A DNA stretch of 6,927 nt from Chloroflexota bacterium (GTDB lineage: Bacteria > Chloroflexota > Dehalococcoidia > GIF9 > AB-539-J10), in assembly GCA_015222295.1 (NCBI GenBank), contig JADFUZ010000066.1:1-6927 (forward strand), given 5' to 3'. Position 1 is the stretch's first letter; each line of letters begins with the position of its first letter. The notes beneath the pieces were generated by a model. That model had not been told where the DNA came from, made no database searches, and was given only the letters and a program-made list of their open reading frames with translations. The position numbers were made by a program, and so were the translations under genes. Shown here in pieces: positions 1 to 5,480 of this stretch.

Positions 1-757
1 CATGAAGACGGGCCCGGAAGACAGACTCGACATCAAGATCAACCACTATCAGGTCTTCTTCAAGCTGTCTGCCCCTGGCTATTAACCGTCCTTTCTCGTC
101 GAGCACCATGCTGTTGCCGTCAAAGACCAATTCGTCTTGCCCACCCACCAGGTTGTCGTAGCAGAAGATGGCTACATTGTCTGAGGCACGTGCTGCCAGC
201 ATTCTCTCCCTGAACTCTCTCTTGCCGAAGTGGTACGGTGAGGCACTTATGTTGACTATGACCTCAGCTCCAGAGCGGGCTTGGACGGTAGCTGGTCCCG
301 CCTCATACCAGATGTCTTCGCAGATCGTGATGCCGACGCCAACTCCAGCGATAACGTACACTGGGCACTCAGTACCAGCCCGGAAGTAGCGGTTCTCATC
401 GAAGACGCCGTAGTTGGGCAGGTATATCTTGTGATAGACGCCGACAAGCTTGCCATCGTGGATCACCGCTGCGGCGTTGTAGATGTCTTCTTTGGCGTCA
501 GCGAAGCCAACCACGACGGTCAGTCCTGAGGAGCCATCAACTACCGTTCCCAAGGACCGCATGTTCTCCTCGATGAACTGCGGCTTGAACAACAGGTCCT
601 CCGGTGGATAGCCGCAGATGGCGAGTTCGGGAAAGGTGAGAAGGTCAACTGCCAGGGACCTGGCCTCGGCCACAGCTTCCAGGATCTTCCGTGTATTGCC
701 GGCAAAATCGCCCACCGTAGTGTTAACCTGTGCCATGCCTATCCTTAACTGCCGCAT
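1..757 (-). CDS. nadE: Glutamine-dependent NAD+ synthetase, N-terminal amidase part (partial, C-terminus beyond left edge)
   Basis: The enzyme makes NAD+ from deamido-NAD+ and ATP, using ammonia released from glutamine, in the cytoplasm. The 252 visible residues form the nitrilase-superfamily glutaminase domain. It begins MRQLRIGMAQ. The catalytic triad is readable: Glu44 in FPEL followed by CGYPPEDLL, Lys110 in YHKIYLPNYGVFDE, and Cys146 in ITICEDIW. The PPEDLL and LPNYGVFDE motifs are typical of NadE rather than of other nitrilases or of omega-amidase. The ATP-pyrophosphatase synthetase domain, expected after roughly residue 280, lies off the left edge, so its integrity cannot be judged. 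The ATG at 757-755 is chosen because AAGGAG (768-763) sits 5 nt upstream and the homology starts immediately. The gene is divergent from the glutamate synthase operon and shares a 286-bp control region with it. No frameshift is seen. Confidence 0.95.
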   Translation of the reverse strand, partial: MRQLRIGMAQVNTTVGDFAGNTRKILEAVAEARSLAVDLLTFPELAICGYPPEDLLFKPQFIEENMRSLGTVVDGSSGLTVVVGFADAKEDIYNAAAVIHDGKLVGVYHKIYLPNYGVFDENRYFRAGTECPVYVIAGVGVGITICEDIWYEAGPATVQARSGAEVIVNISASPYHFGKREFRERMLAARASDNVAIFCYDNLVGGQDELVFDGNSMVLDEKGRLIARGRQLEEDLIVVDLDVESVFRARLH

Positions 758-762
758 GCCGA

Positions 763-768
763 CTCCTT
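763..768 (-). promoter_or_regulatory. Ribosome binding site of nadE
   Basis: Read on the minus strand this is AAGGAG, a near-perfect Shine-Dalgarno core, 5 nt before the ATG at 757. It fixes the start of nadE. Confidence 0.8.
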
Positions 769-803
769 CCTGATCTGGCGAATGCATTCCGCTTACAAGC
801 CTG

Positions 804-831
804 GCGGGGGCGACGCTCTACAGCGCCCCGC
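804..831 (-). other. GC-rich hairpin in the nadE leader
   Basis: GCGGGGGCG (804-812) can pair with CGCCCCGC (824-831) with one bulged G. An alternative inner stem, CGCT/AGCG (814-817/822-825), closes a CTAC tetraloop. It would lie in the predicted 5' untranslated leader of nadE, about 50 to 75 nt before the start codon. No run of U follows on the minus strand, so it does not look like an intrinsic terminator. Its function is unknown and it could be chance pairing in GC-rich DNA. Confidence 0.35.
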
Positions 832-858
832 TCATCTTTCGCCTTTCGCTTGCTATTG

Positions 859-867
859 ATTGTAGCA
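859..867 (-). promoter_or_regulatory. Candidate extended -10 promoter for nadE
   Basis: The minus strand reads TGCTACAAT: a TGn extension followed by TACAAT, five of six matches to TATAAT. No convincing -35 box is found 15 to 19 bp upstream (around 880-889), which fits an extended -10 promoter. The predicted start near 852 gives a leader of about 95 nt. Confidence 0.45.
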
Positions 868-913
868 CGTTAGCGCTCCGCAGGACTCTACGACGGAGGC
901 ACGCGAATGGGCT

Positions 914-925
914 CCCGGTTCCGGG
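914..925. repeat. Short inverted repeat in the divergent control region
   Basis: CCCGG-TT-CCGGG is a perfect 5-bp inverted repeat with a 2-bp centre, roughly midway between the two predicted divergent promoters. An 8-bp direct repeat, CGAATGGG, flanks this zone at 904-911 and 960-967, the second copy ending just before the -35 box of the operon promoter. They could be protein-binding sites, but short repeats of this size also occur by chance. Confidence 0.25.
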
Positions 926-969
926 TGACAAGTGGTGGTCAATTACCTGAGAACTGGTACGAATGGGGG

Positions 970-998
970 TTGACAGGATGAAAGGGCTGTGGTAGCAT
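970..998 (+). promoter_or_regulatory. Sigma70-type promoter of the ferredoxin-hisH-glutamate synthase operon
   Basis: A consensus -35 TTGACA at 970-975 is followed after exactly 17 bp by TAGCAT at 993-998, four of six matches to the -10 consensus. The predicted start point is near 1005, about 40 nt before the TTG start at 1044. This is the only strong rightward promoter seen, and the six genes after it are packed without room for obvious internal promoters. Confidence 0.6.
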
Positions 999-1005
999 AC
1001 GGCAG

Positions 1006-1023
1006 GCGGTAACCGTTTACCGC
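1006..1023. promoter_or_regulatory. Perfect 7-bp inverted repeat at the operon start point (operator or 5' stem-loop)
   Basis: GCGGTAA (1006-1012) and TTACCGC (1017-1023) are exact inverted copies around a CCGT centre. The element begins at the predicted +1 of the operon. It could be an operator for a dimeric repressor or, in RNA, a 7-bp stem with a 4-nt loop at the very 5' end of the mRNA. No cognate regulator is encoded in the window. Confidence 0.4.
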
Positions 1024-1027
1024 TACT

Positions 1028-1036
1028 AAGGCGAGG
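1028..1036 (+). promoter_or_regulatory. Ribosome binding site deciding the TTG start of the ferredoxin gene
   Basis: AAGGCGAGG ends 7 nt before the TTG at 1044. The GAGG core (1033-1036) supports TTG rather than the in-frame GTG at 1053, which would leave a longer gap. Confidence 0.55.
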
Positions 1037-1043
1037 TTCGTAA

Positions 1044-1538
1044 TTGAACAGAGTGTATGTCAACGAACAAGTCTGCATGGGGTGCGGCCTCTGCCAGGTG
1101 TACTGCCAGGCGGAGCACTCCATGTCCAAAGACATAATTAAGGCATTCAATAGAGACTTGCTTCGTCCCTTGCCTGGCCTGCGCGTGGAAAGGAAAGGAC
1201 CGGTGTGCTTCCCTGTTCAATGCCAGCACTGTGATGAGGCGTGGTGTGTCTACTCTTGCCTCACCGGTGCGATGCACAGGGACATGGCAACTGGCGCTGT
1301 GGTTGTTGATCGTGATAGATGCGTGGGTTGCTGGACGTGCATCGTAGCTTGCCCCTACGGGGCGTTGGTCAGGAACACAACCGCCAAGGTTGTTGCCAAG
1401 TGTGATTTGTGCCCGGAACGGGAGGTCCCCGTCTGCGTCGCCAATTGCCCGAATGAAGCGCTGATGGTGGGCGAAGACCGTTGCGGCAGCCCGAATTGGG
1501 ACTGCCACCGTGTAGAGGGAGGCACGGAAGCGGGATGA
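1044..1538 (+). CDS. Polyferredoxin with four [4Fe-4S] clusters (HycB/CooF/DMSO-reductase B-like)
   Basis: This cytoplasmic electron carrier of 164 residues has sixteen cysteines in four cluster motifs: C11-x2-C14-x2-C17-x3-C21, C60-x2-C63-x4-C68-x3-C72, C93-x2-C96-x2-C99-x3-C103, and C120-x2-C123-x7-C131-x3-C135. That spacing is the signature of the iron-sulfur subunits of molybdopterin oxidoreductases and of hydrogenase or CO-dehydrogenase partners (HycB, CooF). No Tat or Sec signal and no membrane helix is seen. No molybdoenzyme, hydrogenase or CO dehydrogenase gene is nearby; as first gene of an operon that also encodes a flavoprotein and a glutamate synthase, its likely role (inference) is passing low-potential electrons to those enzymes. 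The start is TTG at 1044, supported by its ribosome binding site. Its TGA overlaps the hisH ATG by 4 nt (ATGA). The tail after residue 140 holds extra cysteines and is not recognised. Confidence 0.88.
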   Translation: MNRVYVNEQVCMGCGLCQVYCQAEHSMSKDIIKAFNRDLLRPLPGLRVERKGPVCFPVQCQHCDEAWCVYSCLTGAMHRDMATGAVVVDRDRCVGCWTCIVACPYGALVRNTTAKVVAKCDLCPEREVPVCVANCPNEALMVGEDRCGSPNWDCHRVEGGTEAG

Positions 1539-2152
1539 TTGCCGTAGTCGATTATGGTGCCGGGAATCTCGGTAGTGTTGCCAATGCCGTTGCCAAGTTG
1601 GGCTATGAGCCGAACGTAACGAACAGGCCAGACGATCTGCTCAACGCCGCGGCGATTATCCTGCCGGGCGTTGGTGCCGCAGGACATGCTATGGACAGTC
1701 TAGAGAGATTGGGGATGGCTGACGTTATCCGTCGGCTGATTCACGAGAAGCGACCGCTGTTCGCTGTCTGCGTCGGGTTGCAGATCCTGCTCTCGAGCAC
1801 CGAAGAAGGAGGATGGCACAGATGCTTGGATGCAATCCCCGGGACGGTGCGGAGGTTGCCCCAGGGGCTCAAGATTCCGCACGTGGGCTGGAACCAGGTG
1901 AGACAACGAGTCAGGCACCCTGTCTTTGAGGGCGTGCCGGATCAGGCCAACTTTTACTTCGTTCACAGTTACTATGCTGATCCAGACGATACGTTGGCTG
2001 TGGCAGGCACGACTGACTATGGTCTATCCATGTGCAGCGTCATCATTAGAGACAACCTGGTGGCGACTCAGTTCCACCCTGAGAAAAGTGGGAACTGGGG
2101 TTTGAGAATGTACCACAACTTCCTGAAGATGTCGCTCGGCGGGGGAAACTGA
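1535..2152 (+). CDS. hisH: Imidazole glycerol phosphate synthase, glutaminase subunit HisH
   Basis: HisH hydrolyses glutamine and feeds ammonia into HisF for imidazole-ring formation in histidine synthesis, with AICAR as by-product. The 205-residue length is normal for the family. It begins MIAVVDYGAGNLGS. The class I amidotransferase triad is complete: Cys79 in FAVCVGLQ, and His181 and Glu183 in ATQFHPEKSG. PGVGAAGHAM (residues 44-53), HVGWN (116-120) and FVHSYY (142-147) are further HisH hallmarks. The ATG at 1535 is chosen over an in-frame upstream start at 1481 because homology begins exactly there and it overlaps the ferredoxin stop as ATGA; GGAAG lies 4 nt upstream and GAGGGAGG 12 nt upstream. 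Its partner hisF lies 2.5 kb downstream in the same operon, separated by two other genes, and no other his gene is visible. The Gly-Leu-Gly often found before IPG is Cys-Leu-Asp here. Confidence 0.93.
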   Translation: MIAVVDYGAGNLGSVANAVAKLGYEPNVTNRPDDLLNAAAIILPGVGAAGHAMDSLERLGMADVIRRLIHEKRPLFAVCVGLQILLSSTEEGGWHRCLDAIPGTVRRLPQGLKIPHVGWNQVRQRVRHPVFEGVPDQANFYFVHSYYADPDDTLAVAGTTDYGLSMCSVIIRDNLVATQFHPEKSGNWGLRMYHNFLKMSLGGGN

Positions 2153-3495
2153 TGATGGCAAACAGGCAAGCAATTGGCACCGAGTATCTAATCATCGGGA
2201 ATTCGGCCGGCGCTATCGGAGCTGCTGAGGCGTTGCGAGAGGTGGACCGGCATGGTGTCCTCACCATGGTTTCCGATGAACCATATCCGGCCTATTGTCG
2301 TCCCCTTCTCGCGAAATACCTGGCTGGTGAGCGAACGGTTGACGAGATGCTGTTTCGTCCTGCCGATTTCTATGCCCAAAACGATATAACTCTGTTATCG
2401 GGGAACAGAGTAAAGCGCCTGGAGCTGGACAGTCGGGTCGCGCATCTGGAAAGCGGCGAGCAAATCACGTGGAATAAGTTGCTGCTTGCTACTGGCGGCG
2501 TGCCGATAGTCCCCAAAATGGGGGGGGTGGACAAGAAGGGGGTCTTCACCTTCCTTACTCTTGAGGATGCCCAGGCAATTGCCAGTTTTGCCAGGAATGC
2601 TGGGCGCGCTGTGGTTGTCGGTGGTGGACTCATCGGCATTAGCGTGACCGAGGCTTTGACGAAACTAGGGATTGGCGTCACCATCGTTGAAATGAAAGAC
2701 AGGGTGCTGAACACCATCCTCGACGAAGAGGCATCGTCCATTGCCGAGGAGAACCTCAGGCAAGCAGGCGTCGCGGTTATCACCAACCATACTGTGTCTG
2801 AGATTAGTGGACAGGCGTTCACGGAGGGGGTTGTCCTGGACAGTGGGGAAGGAATTCCCTGCGATCTGGTAGTCATAGCTATTGGCGTGTTGCCGCGTAC
2901 TGAACTAACCCTGAACACGGAGATAAGAGTGAATCGAGGCATAGTGGTAGACTTGTACATGTCCACAAGCTATCCGGGCGTCTATTCCTGTGGGGATGCG
3001 GCTGAAGCCTATGATTTCGTCTACGCGGCAAACCGTGTCACTCCAATTTGGCTCAACGCATATATTGGGGGAAGAATTGCCGGCCATAACATGGCGGGCA
3101 TCAGGACTGAGTATCGTGGTGGCACGACCATGAACGCCCTCAGCTATTTTGGGCTTGACATCGCCGCAGCGGGGGCAGTGACTCCATCGGATGAGACCAA
3201 CTGCGAAGTAATCAGCAGGCGACAGGATGGAATCTATCGCAAGGTTGTCCTGAGGGATGACGTCGTGACAGGAATGGTCTTCGTCCGAGAGATCGAAAAG
3301 TCGGGTATTGTCTTTGGCTTGATGCGAGACCGGACCAACGTGAGCAGCTTCAAGCAGGGACTTCTGGCGGATGATTTCGGCCTGGCATATTTCCCTGAAG
3401 AACTGCGGCGGGAGCGACTGAGGACGCCGGGCTCAGGCGTGGGTTCCAGGTCGGCTGCGCTCGGCGAAGTGGAGCGACTTGTAAGCGGTGAGTGA
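2152..3495 (+). CDS. NirB/rubredoxin-reductase-like FAD-NAD(P) oxidoreductase
   Basis: This 447-residue cytoplasmic flavoprotein has the two-dinucleotide-fold architecture of pyridine nucleotide-disulfide oxidoreductases. The FAD fold is at residues 12-29 (YLIIGNSAGAIGAAEAL), the NAD(P) fold at 154-163 (VVVGGGLIGI followed by an acidic VE strand end), and the second FAD contact at CGDAAE (Cys280, Asp282). CRPLLAKYLAG near residue 50 matches the NirB/rubredoxin reductase branch. The CxxC redox disulfide of thioredoxin- or lipoamide-type enzymes is absent, so it probably moves electrons between NAD(P)H and an iron-sulfur or flavin partner. The nitrite reductase domains of NirB are missing. It sits between hisH and the glutamate synthase amidotransferase, and by inference it links NAD(P)H, the polyferredoxin and the glutamate synthase, replacing GltD. 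The ATG at 2152 overlaps the hisH stop by one base; the adjacent ATG at 2155 is an equal alternative. GGGGGA at 2141-2146 is the ribosome binding site. Confidence 0.85.
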   Translation: MMANRQAIGTEYLIIGNSAGAIGAAEALREVDRHGVLTMVSDEPYPAYCRPLLAKYLAGERTVDEMLFRPADFYAQNDITLLSGNRVKRLELDSRVAHLESGEQITWNKLLLATGGVPIVPKMGGVDKKGVFTFLTLEDAQAIASFARNAGRAVVVGGGLIGISVTEALTKLGIGVTIVEMKDRVLNTILDEEASSIAEENLRQAGVAVITNHTVSEISGQAFTEGVVLDSGEGIPCDLVVIAIGVLPRTELTLNTEIRVNRGIVVDLYMSTSYPGVYSCGDAAEAYDFVYAANRVTPIWLNAYIGGRIAGHNMAGIRTEYRGGTTMNALSYFGLDIAAAGAVTPSDETNCEVISRRQDGIYRKVVLRDDVVTGMVFVREIEKSGIVFGLMRDRTNVSSFKQGLLADDFGLAYFPEELRRERLRTPGSGVGSRSAALGEVERLVSGE

Positions 3496-3507
3496 CTTGC
3501 GGATTTT

Positions 3508-3511
3508 GGAG
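3508..3511 (+). promoter_or_regulatory. Ribosome binding site favouring a TTG start for the class II amidotransferase
   Basis: GGAG lies 7 nt before the TTG at 3519. The competing in-frame GTG at 3492, which overlaps the upstream stop as GTGA, has no good Shine-Dalgarno sequence. Confidence 0.5.
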
Positions 3512-3518
3512 TGTTGAT

Positions 3519-4688
3519 TTGAAGGACATTGCCAGGATTGCCAATCCTCATGGTGACGACAAGGTCATGGAAGGGTGCTCCATCTTCGGGATGATGGATA
3601 CCGCAGGCGGATGCTTCTCAGGGAGAGACGTAATCAGGGCCATTGCCAACATGCATGTGCGTGGCAATGGACTCGGTGGTGGATTTGCCGTCTACGGGCT
3701 ATATCCGGAATATGCTGAGTTCTATGCACTTCACGTGATGTATTTGAGCCACGAAGGGAAGGCTGAGACGGAATCCTTCCTCAAGGAGAGATTCCAAGTC
3801 GTGCATGCTGAGGAACTGCCCACACAGCCAACAAATGCCATATTGAATCCTCCGCTGGTATGGCGTTATTTCTTGGAGGCCAATCGGCAGGAGCCCGGCG
3901 GGCAGTCCGATGACGACTACGTGGTGGATAAGGTCATGGATATCAACACCTTGATCAGAGACGCTTTTGTCTTTTCCAGCGGCAAGGATATGGCGGTATT
4001 CAAAGGAGTGGGTTATCCGGAAGAGATAGGTGAATACTTCTGCTTGGAGGCGTACAAGGGCTACTTGTGGACAGCCCATGGTAGGTTTCCTACCAACAGT
4101 CCTGGTTGGTGGGGTGGAGCGCATCCCTTCAGCATCCTCGACTGGACGGTTATTCACAACGGCGAACTGTCATCCTACGGAACGAATCGGCGTTACCTGG
4201 AGCAATTCGGCTACCATTGCACCCTGCAGACCGATACCGAGGTGATTGCCTACGCGGTTGACCTGTTGATACGTAAGCACGGCCTTCCTGTTGAGCTGGT
4301 CGCCAAGATAGTGGCGCCCCCTTTCTGGAACGAGATAGAGCGCTGCCCGGAGGAGGACCAGAAGCTCTTCCGCGCCTTGCGCCAGGTATACGGCAGCCTT
4401 CTATTGAACGGGCCCTTCACTGTAATCATCGCCCATGAGGGCGAGATGATCGGCCTTACAGATAGGATAAGGCTGCGCCCTTTAACCGCCGGCGTGAAGG
4501 ACCAAGTTCTGTATCTCTCGTCTGAAGAGTCAGCGATTAGGCTGATTTGTCCCGACTTGGAAAGCGCGTGGATTCCGACGGGAGGCGAGCCGATAATAGG
4601 CACTTTGGAGAAGCCACTGGAGCCTCAGAGGCCCACGGTGGCAAAGGAAATAGGGGAGGCAAGTCCCAACTTGGGAAGGAAAGGCTGA
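3519..4688 (+). CDS. Class II glutamine amidotransferase subunit of archaeal-type glutamate synthase
   Basis: This is the glutaminase part of a split glutamate synthase (GltB1-type; the MgsA/GlxB proteins are related). It releases ammonia from glutamine for transfer to 2-oxoglutarate on the FMN subunit. Numbered from TTG (389 aa), the putative Ntn nucleophile is Cys20 in EGCSIFGMM, so about 19 residues would have to be removed to expose it. The other class II signatures are HGRFPTNSPGWWGGAHPF (Arg189, Asn193), HNGELSSYGTN (Asn214, Gly215) and QTDTEV (Asp239). About 170 residues separate Cys20 from Arg189, far more than the roughly 70 in PurF- or GlmS-type domains. The insert, residues about 70-180, is not recognised and includes a proline-rich stretch. 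It starts 23 nt after the flavoprotein stop (or overlaps it by 4 nt if GTG 3492 is used), and hisF follows closely. The glutamate synthase role is inferred from family resemblance and the gltB-like neighbour. Confidence 0.85.
   Translation: MKDIARIANPHGDDKVMEGCSIFGMMDTAGGCFSGRDVIRAIANMHVRGNGLGGGFAVYGLYPEYAEFYALHVMYLSHEGKAETESFLKERFQVVHAEELPTQPTNAILNPPLVWRYFLEANRQEPGGQSDDDYVVDKVMDINTLIRDAFVFSSGKDMAVFKGVGYPEEIGEYFCLEAYKGYLWTAHGRFPTNSPGWWGGAHPFSILDWTVIHNGELSSYGTNRRYLEQFGYHCTLQTDTEVIAYAVDLLIRKHGLPVELVAKIVAPPFWNEIERCPEEDQKLFRALRQVYGSLLLNGPFTVIIAHEGEMIGLTDRIRLRPLTAGVKDQVLYLSSEESAIRLICPDLESAWIPTGGEPIIGTLEKPLEPQRPTVAKEIGEASPNLGRKG
4680..4684 (+). promoter_or_regulatory. Ribosome binding site deciding the GTG start of hisF
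   Basis: AAAGG, within the purine-rich GGAAGGAAAGG at 4674-4684, ends 9 nt before the GTG at 4694. It overlaps the last codons of the upstream amidotransferase gene and supports GTG over the much longer in-frame extension to 4547. Confidence 0.5.
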
Positions 4689-4693
4689 GATTA

Positions 4694-5467
4694 GTGCTAA
4701 CTAAGAGAATCATTCCCTGTCTTGATGTAACCCAGGGTCGAGTGGTCAAAGGCACAAGTTTTGCCGAGCTCCGTGACGCTGGTGACCCCGCAGAACTCGC
4801 CGCATTCTACTACGCGGAGGGGGCTGATGAACTAGTCTTCTTGGATATTGGGGCCACACCTGAGGGGCGCAACACTACGGTGGATATCGTTGAGCGGGTC
4901 TCAAGACAGGTGTTCATTCCGCTGGCCGTTGGCGGGGGACTTCGCAGTATTGACGACATGAGACGAATGCTTGAGGCGGGCGCCGACAAGGTAACCGTGA
5001 ATACCGCTGCTGTGCTCACCCCCGAGCTCATCAAAGAGGGAGCACACAAGTTTGGTAGTCAATGCATCGTGGTAGCCATTGACGCCAGGCGGAGCGGCAA
5101 TTCCAGCGAGGCGAAATGGCAGGTTTGTACGCACGGAGGCCGAAGACCAACCGGGATCGACGTTCTCAGTTGGGCCAGGAGAGCTGTTGATCTCGGCGCT
5201 GGAGAGCTACTTCTTACGAGTTGGGATGCCGATGGTCATCGGGCTGGATATGACCTGGAGTTGACCCGCGCTATTAGTGAGGCACTGGTGGTACCGGTTA
5301 TCGCCAGCGGTGGGGCGGGGAATCTTGAGCATCTGTACCAGGCGTTGGTGATAGGCAAGGCGGACGCTGTTCTCGCGGCCAGCATCTTTCACTACCGGAC
5401 CTATTCCATCCGCCAGGCGAAGGCCTATCTGGCGGAAAGAGGCATCCCAGTGAGAACAGAGCAATGA
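4694..5467 (+). CDS. hisF: Imidazole glycerol phosphate synthase, cyclase subunit HisF
   Basis: HisF condenses PRFAR with ammonia from HisH to give imidazole glycerol phosphate and AICAR. The protein is a 257-residue (beta/alpha)8 barrel of normal family length. Catalytic Asp11 (IIPCLDV) and Asp130 (VVAIDARR) fall at the positions known from Thermotoga HisF. Phosphate-site residues are kept: Gly82 (GGGLRS), Asn103-Thr104 (VNTAAV), Asp180-Gly181, SGGAG, and Ala-Ser in LAASIF. The ammonia-gate quartet Arg5, Glu46, Lys99 and Glu171 (family Glu167) is also intact. Differences from common HisF are TSF for xNF at 21-23, GATPEGR for TASxEGR at 53-59, DGHRAGYD for DGTKxGYD, and HYR for HF/YG near the end. 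GTG at 4694 is chosen since homology starts at MLTKRIIPCLDV; the 49 extra residues back to 4547 are only the overlapping neighbour gene read in another frame. It follows the amidotransferase by 5 nt and precedes the FMN subunit by 13 nt. Confidence 0.93.
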   Translation: MLTKRIIPCLDVTQGRVVKGTSFAELRDAGDPAELAAFYYAEGADELVFLDIGATPEGRNTTVDIVERVSRQVFIPLAVGGGLRSIDDMRRMLEAGADKVTVNTAAVLTPELIKEGAHKFGSQCIVVAIDARRSGNSSEAKWQVCTHGGRRPTGIDVLSWARRAVDLGAGELLLTSWDADGHRAGYDLELTRAISEALVVPVIASGGAGNLEHLYQALVIGKADAVLAASIFHYRTYSIRQAKAYLAERGIPVRTEQ

Positions 5468-5468
5468 T

Positions 5469-5474
5469 GGGGGA
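5469..5474 (+). promoter_or_regulatory. Ribosome binding site of the FMN glutamate synthase gene
   Basis: GGGGGA lies 6 nt before the ATG at 5481, in the 13-nt gap after hisF. It supports ATG 5481; the ATG at 5464 overlapping the hisF stop is in another frame. Confidence 0.55.
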
Positions 5475-5480
5475 ACACAG

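Noticed and set aside
168..529. Plus-strand open frames of 73 and 82 codons within nadE
   Set aside because: They are antisense to a clearly conserved NadE amidase domain and show no motif of their own.
804..831. Hairpin read as an intrinsic terminator
   Set aside because: No T-run follows on the minus strand, only a T-containing mixed stretch follows on the plus strand, and no gene ends nearby.
818..1150. Minus-strand 110-codon open frame across the divergent control region
   Set aside because: It overlaps both predicted promoters and the start of the ferredoxin gene, has no recognisable motif, and its composition looks like the antisense of real signals.
1026..1508. Minus-strand 160-codon open frame opposite the polyferredoxin gene
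   Set aside because: The plus-strand frame has sixteen cysteines in precise cluster spacing; the antisense frame has no family resemblance.
1481..1534. Longer N-terminus for HisH
   Set aside because: The 18 extra residues read through ferredoxin codons in another frame; HisH homology begins exactly at the ATG at 1535.
3492..3518. GTG at 3492 as start of the class II amidotransferase
   Set aside because: It gives an attractive GTGA overlap but has no Shine-Dalgarno site, while TTG 3519 has GGAG at 7 nt. It is kept as an alternative, not excluded.
4547..4693. Longer N-terminus for HisF (49 residues)
   Set aside because: The extension lies wholly within the amidotransferase gene and is low-complexity and charged; HisF proteins start at the LTKRIIPCLDV segment.
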